Origin: Elusimicrobia bacterium UBA4817
Lineage (GTDB): Bacteria > Elusimicrobiota > UBA8919
Assembly (NCBI GenBank): GCA_002402375.1
Contig: DHFT01000039.1
Coordinates: 1 to 64,000 of the forward strand
DNA length: 64,000 nt
Direction of reading: 5' to 3'
The notes below the pieces were generated by a model. That model was not told the origin of the DNA. It did no database searches and was given only the letters and a program-made list of their open reading frames with translations. This document shows, piece by piece, positions 43,301 through 51,949 of the stretch (position 1 is its first letter; every line of letters starts with the position of its first letter). Made by a program: the position numbers and the translations under genes.

Positions 43301-43790
43301 CTTCTTCAAAAATATATCTTCTTTCCGCGGGTTTAGATTGCAGAATAAAGTCAATTTTTCCCTGCTCCATTATTGAATACGATTCCGTTCCGATTCCCGT
43401 ATCCAAAAATAAATCTTTTATATCTCTCAGCCGAACAGGTGTTTTATTTAACTGATATTCAGATTCACCAGTTCTGAAAAGTCGTCTGGTAACGGATACT
43501 TCCGAGTAATCAATAGGAAGCACATTTTTTGAATTGTCAAAAGTTAAAGTTATTTCTGAAACGGAAGTTTGTTTTCTTGAAGCAGTTCCGCTGAAAATAA
43601 CATCCTCCATTTTTGTTCCGCGCAGTGATTTCGCCGACTGTTCGCCGAGGACCCATTTGATGGCATCGGTGATGTTTGTTTTTCCGCATCCGTTGGGGCC
43701 TACGATTGCCGTAATGCCTTCGCCGAAATTGAGAACTGTCCTGTCCGCAAATGATTTAAATCCGTTGATTTCAATCGTTTTTAAGTGCAT
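40323..43790 (-). CDS. smc: Chromosome segregation protein SMC
   Basis: 1155 residues. N-terminal ATPase half with Walker A [24 protein letters not shown], two long coiled coils (about 170-490 and 670-1000) around a hinge domain (about 500-650), and the C-terminal half with signature [41 protein letters not shown]. It compacts and resolves sister chromosomes with ScpA and ScpB, which are not in this window. Length is normal. It is preceded by its own consensus promoter. Confidence 0.97.
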   Translation of the reverse strand: [1155 protein letters not shown]

Positions 43791-43854
43791 TTTGTACCTT
43801 CCTTGTTTTATTTTCTTTTACCGAATTGACATCTTCTTTTACCATCTTTTAGTA

Positions 43855-43882
43855 AGTATACAAAAAAAAAAATTATTGTCAA
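43855..43882 (-). promoter_or_regulatory. Promoter of smc
   Basis: TTGACA (43877-43882), 16-nt spacer and TATACT (43855-43860) on the minus strand, in the 136-nt spacer between the ankyrin-repeat gene and smc. The spacer tract is an A/T run. Confidence 0.78.
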
Positions 43883-43926
43883 GTGAAAAATTGATTATTA
43901 AAACTTTTTCTTTTTGGGATTAAGGG

Positions 43927-45387
43927 TCAAGGTTTTGCAGGCGGGTATTTTTCCAGCAGAGTAATAATTTCTTTATTTTTATATGCCTTTGCCTTATCCA
44001 GAGCAGTTTGTCCGTCGCTGTCTTTAGCGGTGGTATCTGCTCCGTTTTCAATCAATAATTTTGCACCCGCCGAGAAATCCTTTTTCGCGGCATACATAAG
44101 TGCGGTTGAACCGGTTATATCTTTTGAGTTAACATTCGCGCCTTTTTCAAGAAGTAATTTCACCGTTTCGGTTGAGTTTTTCTCCGCCGCCAGCATTAAC
44201 GCGGATTTTTTGGAAATATATTTTAAGTTGACGTCTGCTCCCGCGTTTATAATGAGTGAGGATATATTTGAAAAATCATTATTTATGGCAACCGATAATG
44301 CCGTTTCACCGGATTTGTTTTTTATATCAAGTTTCGCATTTTTGTCTATCAGTAATTTTGCCACATCAAAAGAATTGTTTTTTAAGGCAATAAGAAGCGG
44401 GGTATCGCCGTCTTTGTTTTTTTTGTTGAGATTTGCTTTTTTGTCAATCAGTGATTTCGCCGTTTCGTAATAATTTTTCTTTGCTGCGAGCATAAGAGCA
44501 GTTTGGCTTTCATTATTTGTAATGTTTATTTCCGCCCCGTTTACTATAAGCATGCCTGCAATTTCCGGAGAATCATTTTTTAACGCAATCAAAAGTGCCG
44601 TATCGCCGTTTTTGTTTTTTTGATTCAGGTTTGCCCCGTTTTCCAAAAGAAATTTTATCGCATCAGAAGAGTTTTTCCCGGCCGCCCACATCAGCGGCGT
44701 TAATCCGTAATTATCTTTTGCATTTATTTCCGCATTTTTTTTGAGCAGCAGTTTTACCGTATCCGTTGCATTTTTTGCCGCCGCCATCATTAAAGGTGTT
44801 TCGCCGAATGAGTTTCTGCCATTAACATCGGCTCCCTTTTCAATAAGCAATTGGGCAAAACCGGAGTAATTTTGTCCGGCGACCGTCGTTAAAAGCGTAT
44901 TGCCGTAACCATCTTTTACGGTTATATCTGCACCCTGTTTAATCAGTAATTCGGCGGCATCCATAGAATTGTTGTTTGCCGCTATCGTCAAAGGTGTCTT
45001 GTCAAACAGATCTTTTGCGTTGACGTTTACGCCTTTTTCAATCAGCAGTTCGGCGACATCTTTTGAATTGTGAAGTGCGGCAATTCCCAGAGTTGTCATA
45101 CCCAAAGAGTTCACGGCGTTGACATCCGCGCCTTTTTCTATGAGCAATCTCGCTATATCAATAGCATTTGTCGTCGCTGCGAGCATAAGCGGCGTTTCGC
45201 CGAATGAATTTTTTGCATTTACATCAGCGCCTTTTTCTATCGCTTTTTTTATTTTTACCGTGTTTCCGCCGGTAATATCTTCCTTTGAAATTACAGGTAC
45301 TGCGGCGGTAAGATAGCCGGTTGAAAATAAAAAAATAATTATAAACGATAATATTTTTCTGTTTATTTGGAGTATAATTTTAACCAT
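43927..45387 (-). CDS. Secreted ankyrin-repeat protein
   Basis: 486 residues: a signal peptide (about 1-29), then about 13 ankyrin repeats of 33 residues (xGxTPLMxAAxxxxxDxxxLLIxKGADVNAKN) to the C-terminus. Repeats near residues 245-370 are more diverged and Lys-rich. No enzymatic domain is present, so it is a binding scaffold, probably periplasmic or surface-associated. It sits alone between smc and mutL. The 99-bp DNA periodicity reflects the protein repeat and not a CRISPR. Confidence 0.92.
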   Translation of the reverse strand: MVKIILQINRKILSFIIIFLFSTGYLTAAVPVISKEDITGGNTVKIKKAIEKGADVNAKNSFGETPLMLAATTNAIDIARLLIEKGADVNAVNSLGMTTLGIAALHNSKDVAELLIEKGVNVNAKDLFDKTPLTIAANNNSMDAAELLIKQGADITVKDGYGNTLLTTVAGQNYSGFAQLLIEKGADVNGRNSFGETPLMMAAAKNATDTVKLLLKKNAEINAKDNYGLTPLMWAAGKNSSDAIKFLLENGANLNQKNKNGDTALLIALKNDSPEIAGMLIVNGAEINITNNESQTALMLAAKKNYYETAKSLIDKKANLNKKNKDGDTPLLIALKNNSFDVAKLLIDKNAKLDIKNKSGETALSVAINNDFSNISSLIINAGADVNLKYISKKSALMLAAEKNSTETVKLLLEKGANVNSKDITGSTALMYAAKKDFSAGAKLLIENGADTTAKDSDGQTALDKAKAYKNKEIITLLEKYPPAKP

Positions 45388-45433
45388 TGTTTAACTATAA
45401 ATCAAAGATTCTTATCTTTTATCAGACACTTTT

Positions 45434-47104
45434 TTACTTTCTTAAAAATTTTCTGTCAAGTTCGTCTTTTGTGATTTTGATGACCGTTGGTCTTCCGTGA
45501 GGGCAGGTATACGGATTTTCACATTCAAACAATTCTTCCAAAAGTTTTATTGATTCCGCATCCGTTAGTTTATCGCCTGATTTTATGGCGGTTTTGCAGG
45601 CGGTTTTTATTATATCGTCAAGCAGTGTTGCGGACGACTCGCTTATTTCACCGACTTTTTTCTTTCTTATTATTTCGTTGATTATATTAACCGCGGAGAT
45701 GTCGCCGAGGACAGCCGGTACGGACTTTAATGCGAAAGAGTTCTTACCGAATTCCTCCAGTTCAAAACCGATTTGCGTCAAATACTCTTTTAATCCGAAA
45801 AGTATATTAAATTCCTTCGGAGAGAGTTCAATGTTAACAGGCAGCAAAAGATTTTGAATTTCCTGTTTTCGGGCATTGACATTTTTTCTGAATTTCTCGT
45901 AAAGAATTTTTTCCTGCGCGGCGTGCTGGTCAACAATAAAAAGATTTTCGTTCTCCTGTGCCAGTATGTACAATTCAAAAATTCTTCCGATGTGCCGCAA
46001 TGCCGGTTTTTTTTCTGTAAATTGTGATTGTATTTCTTTTGTGATATATTCAGTCGGTTGCGTTGAAATGCGTTCATCGGATTTTTGATATGCCGTATAG
46101 GAAATTTCAGGTATCGTTTCTTTTGTAACAATGTGATTCCGTATCGTCTGGTAAATCACCGAATAAATTGCTCCCTCGTCATTAAATTTAATTTCCCTTT
46201 TTGTCGGATGGACGTTCACATCAATTATATCCGGTTTGATTTCAAACGCTAAAAAAACCGCAGGATTTTCATTGCCATTCAAAAACTCGCGATAACCGTT
46301 TTTAACGGCACTTAAAATCATTCTGGAGTTTATAGGTCTTTTATTAACCGATATAAAAATTCTGTTTCTGCTCAAAAATTTTAATTCGGGTTTGCTTATA
46401 AAACCGTAAATTGAAATTTTTTCGTGTTGCAGGTGTAGTTCAACAAGTTCATTAAGAAATTCATTCCCGAAAATCTGCGCTATGCGAATTTTTAAGTTGG
46501 TTGCCTGCGAATAAGAAAAAAGTTCTTTACCGTCGGATGTTAAAGAAAATGCGACATTAAAATTAACTACAGCATAATCCGTTAAAATAGAAATTATTTT
46601 GTTTTTTTCAGTGTTGTCCGATTTAAGAAATTTCAGCCGAGCGGGAATATTCCGGAAAAGATTTTTTACCTCAACAGTTGTGCCGTCGGGACAACCCTTG
46701 TCCTGCAAATTTAATAGTTTGCCGTCCTCAATTTCCAATGAAAAGCCTGTTTTTGTATTCGGTGGCTTTGTGGTGATTAACATTTGCGAAACGGATGCTA
46801 TTGAAGGCAATGCTTCACCTCTGAAACCCAGAGTATGGATTTTGCTCAAATCCGTTATGTCGGAAATTTTGCTTGTTGAGTGCCTTTCAATAGACAACAC
46901 TGCATCTTCTTTTGACATTCCGCATCCGTCATCTGAAACGGCTATGAGTTCTCTGCCGCTGTTCTTTATTTTAACCGTTATATTTTTTGCGCCGGCATCC
47001 AGAGAGTTCTCAACAAGTTCTTTTATGACGGACGCGGGTCTTTCAATTACTTCGCCCGCCGCAATTTTGTTTATCAAATCTAACGAGAGAACTTTTATTT
47101 TCAT
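45434..47104 (-). CDS. mutL: DNA mismatch repair protein MutL
   Basis: 556 residues. GHKL ATPase: ERPASVIKELVENSLDAGAKNI, SDDGCGMSKED, HTLGFRGEALPSIASVS. The C-terminal part has the endonuclease motif DQHAAQEKILYE (DQHA-x2-E-x4-E) and CPHGRPTVIKIT, so this MutL can nick DNA itself, as in bacteria without MutH. Shorter than average because the interdomain linker is short. It overlaps the PilZ gene by 4 nt, two genes after mutS. Confidence 0.96.
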   Translation of the reverse strand: MKIKVLSLDLINKIAAGEVIERPASVIKELVENSLDAGAKNITVKIKNSGRELIAVSDDGCGMSKEDAVLSIERHSTSKISDITDLSKIHTLGFRGEALPSIASVSQMLITTKPPNTKTGFSLEIEDGKLLNLQDKGCPDGTTVEVKNLFRNIPARLKFLKSDNTEKNKIISILTDYAVVNFNVAFSLTSDGKELFSYSQATNLKIRIAQIFGNEFLNELVELHLQHEKISIYGFISKPELKFLSRNRIFISVNKRPINSRMILSAVKNGYREFLNGNENPAVFLAFEIKPDIIDVNVHPTKREIKFNDEGAIYSVIYQTIRNHIVTKETIPEISYTAYQKSDERISTQPTEYITKEIQSQFTEKKPALRHIGRIFELYILAQENENLFIVDQHAAQEKILYEKFRKNVNARKQEIQNLLLPVNIELSPKEFNILFGLKEYLTQIGFELEEFGKNSFALKSVPAVLGDISAVNIINEIIRKKKVGEISESSATLLDDIIKTACKTAIKSGDKLTDAESIKLLEELFECENPYTCPHGRPTVIKITKDELDRKFLRK

Positions 47105-47544
47105 GAGTAATGTCCTTTTGCAATTCTCTGGCAGTGCTCAAAATAACTGCATCCTTTTTTGCAAACAGGTTTTTCGCCGAGAAGAATTCTTGTTTCGCAG
47201 GAGTCAAAATCATCAGCCATCCTGTTAATTTTTTTCACAATATCGTCAGGCATGTTTATAAATTGAATTCCTATTACATATGAACCCTCTTTGTTTTCGC
47301 ATCTTACGACCCTGCTCTTAACATTGTCAATTTTTAGGTCTTTTAAGTCAAAAGAAATTAAAACATTTGAACCTTCGGCAAGTGCTGAAAAAGTCAGCAA
47401 TGCCATTCCGCCCGCCGAAAGATTTGCCATAATCGCGGGACTTGCTCTTCCGGCTTTTGAACCCCTCGTGCGGATTAAAACCGGTTTTATCAGATGATAC
47501 AGAACCGGAAATCTTTTGGATTTTCTTTTTTCAATGTTGTTCAC
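47101..47544 (-). CDS. PilZ-domain protein (c-di-GMP binding)
   Basis: 147 residues. An N-terminal RKSKRFPV (a divergent RxxxR), the NLSAGGMALLTF motif (D/NxSxxG) about 35 residues later, and a following beta-barrel fold match PilZ, which binds cyclic di-GMP. The C-terminus adds CETRILLGEKPVCKKGCSYFEHC, five cysteines beyond the PilZ domain, which could bind a metal. It is unusual to find it between mutS and mutL, with a 14-nt overlap with mutS and a 4-nt overlap with mutL. Confidence 0.85.
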   Translation of the reverse strand: MNNIEKRKSKRFPVLYHLIKPVLIRTRGSKAGRASPAIMANLSAGGMALLTFSALAEGSNVLISFDLKDLKIDNVKSRVVRCENKEGSYVIGIQFINMPDDIVKKINRMADDFDSCETRILLGEKPVCKKGCSYFEHCQRIAKGHYS

Positions 47545-50131
47545 TTATTCTCCTTTTCCATTCGTAAATTTTTTGCAGTGCATCTAACGGTTTCATTTCG
47601 TCGGGTTCAGTTTTTTCAATTTCATCAAGTACAGGTGATTTTGTAAGAATTTTTTCATCCGGCGGAATAAAAAGTTCCGGCTGTCGGGGATTTTTTTTGT
47701 TGTAATTTTTTTCAAAAAAGGCAAGAAGTTCTTCCGACCTGTCAATCACTTTTTTCGGAAGTCCGGCGATTTTTGCAACATGTATTCCGTAGGACTTATC
47801 TGCGCAGCCCTCAACAATTTTGTGAAGAAAAAGAACATCATTTTTCCATTCTTTAACTGCCACGCTTAAATTAATTATTTCACCGTCGTAAATATCGGCA
47901 AGTTCCGTCAGTTCAAAATAATGCGTCGCAAAAAGTACTTTGGCGCCGAGAGGTCTTAAATATTCAATCGTCGCCCATGCGATGGAAAGTCCGTCAAAAG
48001 TAGAAGTTCCCCTACCGACCTCGTCAAGCAGAATAAAACTTTTTTTTGTCGCATTGCCTAAAATGTTTGAGACCTCTTTCATCTCAACCATAAATGTTGA
48101 TTCGCCGGCCGTTAAACGGTCGGAAGCCCCTATTCTGGTAAATATGGAATCAACAATTCCTATTTCCGCTTCTTTTGCCGGGACAAAACTTCCCATTTGC
48201 GACATAATAATAATAAGTGCCGCCTGTCTTAAATAAGTTGATTTGCCGGACATATTCGGACCCGTTATTATGGCTATTCTTTTTTCGTTATCAAGTAAAA
48301 TATCATTAGGTACGAATTGTTCGCCTAAAATTTTTTCTATAACAGGATGCCGCCCGTCAGTAATTTTTATAGTTGATGTGGAATTTACGCTCGGTCTTAT
48401 GTATCTGTTTTCGGATGCAAGTTCCGCCAATGACGAAAACATATCTATTCCTGCGATTGCTTTTGCATTGGTCTGTATTACCTCAATATCCTGCATAATT
48501 TCCTGACGGATTTTCAGGAATATCTCATATTCAAGTGCGGCTCTTTTTTCCTCCGCCCCGAAAATCATTGCCTCTTTTTGTTTAAGGGCTTCAGTAATAA
48601 ATCTTTCCCCGTTTGCGATAGTTTGTTTTCTGATATAGTCCGGCGGCACCTTGTCAAGGTTGGCTTTCGTAATTTCAATAAAATATCCGAAGACAGAATT
48701 GTATCGTACCTTCAAGGATTGTATCTGCGTTCTTTGTTTTTCGTCCGTCTCAAATTTAGCAATCCAGTCCTTCGCATTTTTAGAGATAAATTTTAACTCA
48801 TCAAGGTCGCTGTTGTATCCGGTTTTTATAAGTCCGCCTTCTTTAATGGTTGCCGGCGGCTCATTCACTATTGATTTTTCAATAAGATTTACAACTTCAT
48901 CAACTGTTTTTAAGTCGGAAAAATAATTTTTTATAATTTCCGAACTGCCTAAAAAATCGGAGGATTTAATCGTTTCCGAGATTTTGCTTTTTATTTGAGG
49001 TATCACCATCAGACTTTTTTTAAGAGCAACCAAATCCCTGCCGTTTGCCGTCTGTGCGGAAATTCTTGAAAGCAACCTTTCTATATCCTGGCAGTTTTGT
49101 AATATCTCCCGAATTTCCATCCGCAAAAGCCCGTTTATGATAAAAAACTCAATCGCATCCTGTCTTTCGGAAATATTTTTTATATCCAAAAGCGGCTCCA
49201 AAATTGATTTTCTTAAAAGCCGTGCACCCATTGATGTAACCGTTTTATCCATTATTTCAAAAAGCGAACCGGTTCTGCTGCCGGATGAAATACCCTCTAC
49301 AAGTTCAAGATTTTTTATTGCCAATTCATCCAGAGTCATAAAATCATTGCCGGTAATTTTCCTGATTTTTTGCACATTAGCCAACACATCCTGCTGCGTT
49401 TTTTTCAGATAAGAAATAATCGCAGAACATACAATTCTGGTATTTTCATCCAACAGGGATTCCCTTCGGTCATTTTCCATATCTGAGAATTGAAATTTCA
49501 ACGAAGTATCTTCGGCGATTTCCGGCGAAAAGTTTATATTGTCTATGAAAGTTAGCGTTGTTTTTTCTTTTTTTATTGTTTTTATAAGATTTGTATTTTC
49601 CTGCTCGGATTTAGGAAGAATTATTTCCGATGGAGTGTATTTTGATAGTTGCATATTTAATTTTCTTAAGTTGCGGTCGTCGGAAATTGACAGGTTGTAA
49701 AAATCTCCGGTTGAAACATCAATAAAAGCAACTGCAAAACCTGAATTGTAAGGATAGATTGCGCATAGAAAATTATTTATTTTCGCTTCAAGCAGATTTT
49801 CTTCCAAAACGGTGCCGGATGTGATAACCCTGACGACCTCTCTTTTTACAAGCCCTTTTGACTTTGACGGGTCTTCCATCTGTTCGCAGATTGCGACGCT
49901 AAAACCTTCCCTTATAAGGCGGGCAACGTAGTATTTATAAGAGTGATAGGGAATTCCGCACATCGGCACATTCTGACGGGATGTAAGCGTTAGCCGTAAA
50001 ACTTTTGATGCTGTTTTTGCATCGTCGTCAAACATTTCATAAAAATCGCCGAGCCGGAAAAATAAAATTGAGTTTTTATGTTTGTCTTTTATCAGATGGT
50101 ACTGGTTCATTAAAGGTGTGAGTTTTGACAT
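47531..50131 (-). CDS. mutS: DNA mismatch repair protein MutS
   Basis: 866 residues from the ATG at 50131, which gives the family start SKLTPLMNQYHLIKDKHKNSILFFRLGDFYEMF (mismatch-recognition FxE: FYEMF). A GTG at 50167 overlapping the miaB stop is an alternative that adds 12 residues. Connector, lever and clamp domains follow, and the ATPase has Walker A ITGPNMSGKSTYLRQAALI, FMVEMKEVSNIL and LLDEVGRGTSTFDGLSIAW. It recognises mismatches and recruits MutL, encoded two genes downstream. Confidence 0.96.
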   Translation of the reverse strand: MSKLTPLMNQYHLIKDKHKNSILFFRLGDFYEMFDDDAKTASKVLRLTLTSRQNVPMCGIPYHSYKYYVARLIREGFSVAICEQMEDPSKSKGLVKREVVRVITSGTVLEENLLEAKINNFLCAIYPYNSGFAVAFIDVSTGDFYNLSISDDRNLRKLNMQLSKYTPSEIILPKSEQENTNLIKTIKKEKTTLTFIDNINFSPEIAEDTSLKFQFSDMENDRRESLLDENTRIVCSAIISYLKKTQQDVLANVQKIRKITGNDFMTLDELAIKNLELVEGISSGSRTGSLFEIMDKTVTSMGARLLRKSILEPLLDIKNISERQDAIEFFIINGLLRMEIREILQNCQDIERLLSRISAQTANGRDLVALKKSLMVIPQIKSKISETIKSSDFLGSSEIIKNYFSDLKTVDEVVNLIEKSIVNEPPATIKEGGLIKTGYNSDLDELKFISKNAKDWIAKFETDEKQRTQIQSLKVRYNSVFGYFIEITKANLDKVPPDYIRKQTIANGERFITEALKQKEAMIFGAEEKRAALEYEIFLKIRQEIMQDIEVIQTNAKAIAGIDMFSSLAELASENRYIRPSVNSTSTIKITDGRHPVIEKILGEQFVPNDILLDNEKRIAIITGPNMSGKSTYLRQAALIIIMSQMGSFVPAKEAEIGIVDSIFTRIGASDRLTAGESTFMVEMKEVSNILGNATKKSFILLDEVGRGTSTFDGLSIAWATIEYLRPLGAKVLFATHYFELTELADIYDGEIINLSVAVKEWKNDVLFLHKIVEGCADKSYGIHVAKIAGLPKKVIDRSEELLAFFEKNYNKKNPRQPELFIPPDEKILTKSPVLDEIEKTEPDEMKPLDALQKIYEWKRRISEQH

Positions 50132-50166
50132 AAAAAAAGGTTTTTCAAATTTTAACAGGAAATCCA

Positions 50167-51234
50167 CTATATGCTATTATAAAAAATTGCGTTTAATCTT
50201 GCAAGCCTTTCTTTTTTAATTTCTGCCGGGATGTCGTCTTTCATATAAAACGCTTTCGTATTTTCTCTCGGCGAATACTTAAAAGTGAATGCCGACTTGA
50301 AGCCGACTTTTTTTATGATGTCCAGTGTCTGCCGAAAATCTTTTTCTGTTTCAGTCGGAAATCCGACAATTATGTCGGTTGTAATTGCAACACCGGGTAT
50401 TTTTTTTCTGAGTTTTTTGATAATTTTTAGGTACTTTCCCCGCGTATATTTTCTATTCATAAGTTTAAGAATTTTATTTGAACCGGACTGCAAAGGTAAA
50501 TGAATCTGCCGAGTGACCTTTTTACATGAAGCGATTGCGTTGATGATTTTGTCGGACATATCTTTCGGATGACTGGTCATAAAACCGATTTTTTTTATTT
50601 GAGGAATTTTATTAAGTTCAATCAGTAAATCGGCAAAATCAAATTTTCCAAATTTATAGCTATTTACATTCTGCCCGAGCAGGGTTATTTCGTTCCTACC
50701 CCGCGAAATAAGTTTTTTTACATCGGCGAGTATATCTTTTTTAGGTCTTGATATTTCGTCGCCTCTTACAAACGGCACTACACAGTAAGAGCAGAAATTG
50801 GAGCATCCTTTCGTTATAGTTACGAATTCCGTTCCTTTATTGTTAGAATTTTTGGTTTTTGGATTTTTCGGTGTTATGTTAACGGTATCCTTTACTATTT
50901 CAGAAAAATTTTCTATTTCCGTTGCAGGAATGATTTTATCAATATAGGGGAACTTTTTTTTAAGTTTTTCTTTCAAGCGTGAAGCAACGCAACCTGCTAC
51001 AAAAATTTTTAATTTTTTATTTTTAATCTTTAATTGCTTCAATTCTCCGATAAAACTGAACGCTCTCTCTTCCGCATGCTGTCTTACCGTGCAGGTATTG
51101 GCGATGATTATGTTGGCTTTGCGAATGTCGTTACATCTTTCATAACCCGCATCGTGCAGTTTTTCCGACATAAAATCCGAATCCGCCACATTCATCTGAC
51201 AACCCATTGTGCGAATAAAGAAGGTTTTAGGCAT
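50167..51234 (-). CDS. miaB: MiaB-like tRNA methylthiotransferase lacking the TRAM domain
   Basis: 355 residues. UPF0004 cysteines GCQMNVADSD, ANTCTVRQHAEERAFS and VAGCVASR, then radical SAM motif ITKGCSNFCSYCVVPFVRG and QNVNSYKFGKFDF, matching MiaB (ms2i6A37 synthesis). The protein ends at ERLARLNAIFYNSI, about 85 residues before the usual end: the TRAM RNA-binding domain is missing. The stop overlaps the possible GTG of mutS, so no coding remnant remains. It may be a truncated but working enzyme, or a degraded gene. Confidence 0.88.
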   Translation of the reverse strand: MPKTFFIRTMGCQMNVADSDFMSEKLHDAGYERCNDIRKANIIIANTCTVRQHAEERAFSFIGELKQLKIKNKKLKIFVAGCVASRLKEKLKKKFPYIDKIIPATEIENFSEIVKDTVNITPKNPKTKNSNNKGTEFVTITKGCSNFCSYCVVPFVRGDEISRPKKDILADVKKLISRGRNEITLLGQNVNSYKFGKFDFADLLIELNKIPQIKKIGFMTSHPKDMSDKIINAIASCKKVTRQIHLPLQSGSNKILKLMNRKYTRGKYLKIIKKLRKKIPGVAITTDIIVGFPTETEKDFRQTLDIIKKVGFKSAFTFKYSPRENTKAFYMKDDIPAEIKKERLARLNAIFYNSI

Positions 51235-51261
51235 ATATTTTTAGAGATATTTCTATTTTGT

Positions 51262-51915
51262 TTAATTATCTTTTCGATATTTTATGTTGCTTAAATTAAT
51301 GTGATCCCAATAATCATTTGGAATAGGTTCTCCATTATAATAAAATTGAACCCCATCTATCCATTCACCGGTATAGTTCTTTTGGAGAAAAGTATCTACT
51401 AACATTGTTGTTGTAATACTTCCTCCTGCTGAACCTTGGAAATAATGACTTTTCCAAGTAATACTGGAAGGTACAATCATCTTTGGTTCACTTAGGTTAA
51501 TTATTGCTACATTTTTTCCGTTGATTTGTTCAATTTTTAATATATCTATTGGCAGATAGCTAAATTTTATCGTTGATAACTTTTGAGATAGTATTTTTAA
51601 CTTTTCTGTTAAAGGCAATTCATTCGGTAGTTTTATATAAAATAATATTATTTTTTCCATAGTATCACTGTCCCTACTATATACTTCAAAAAAATAATCA
51701 TTTTTATTATAAGGATTCTGTTGTGATAATACATCTGCTTTGGTTTTACCAATTTCTTTTTTATAGTTTTCAACTTCTATTTTTAACTGTTTGATTTTAG
51801 ATTCTTGCCATAGAAAAATTATTACTGCTATAAGCAGAATAAGGATTAAGTTAATAATTACGAATTTTATACTTAATTGTGTTTTTATAGACTTCTGGAT
51901 ATTAAGTAGTTTCAT
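51262..51915 (-). CDS. Membrane-anchored protein with a possible GerMN-like domain
   Basis: 217 residues. An N-terminal transmembrane helix (about 19-41) is followed by a short coiled region, then a beta-rich domain. The end GSAGGSITTTMLVDTFLQKNYTGEWIDGVQFYYNGEPI resembles a GerMN (spore-germination/sporulation) domain, which occurs outside spore formers too. The assignment is weak; I see no catalytic motif. The codon style is more AT-rich than the neighbours. It lies directly after the ORF6N gene and may belong to the same accessory patch. Confidence 0.55.
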   Translation of the reverse strand: MKLLNIQKSIKTQLSIKFVIINLILILLIAVIIFLWQESKIKQLKIEVENYKKEIGKTKADVLSQQNPYNKNDYFFEVYSRDSDTMEKIILFYIKLPNELPLTEKLKILSQKLSTIKFSYLPIDILKIEQINGKNVAIINLSEPKMIVPSSITWKSHYFQGSAGGSITTTMLVDTFLQKNYTGEWIDGVQFYYNGEPIPNDYWDHINLSNIKYRKDN

Positions 51916-51949
51916 GATTTTTCCTTTTATGTTATGATTATCTGTCAGT

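Noticed and set aside
43927..45387. Regular 99-bp periodicity that could suggest a CRISPR array or satellite
   Set aside because: The period equals 33 codons and the frame is open throughout with ankyrin consensus; the units are diverged in DNA but conserved in protein. No CRISPR repeat-spacer pattern or cas gene exists in the window.
46599..47228. Plus-strand open frame of 209 codons
   Set aside because: It lies antisense to mutL and the PilZ gene, has no family motifs, and its composition is the mirror of the real codons. The same reasoning removes the other long plus-strand frames (for example 9061-9639, 29332-29853, 14807-15310, 12964-13305).
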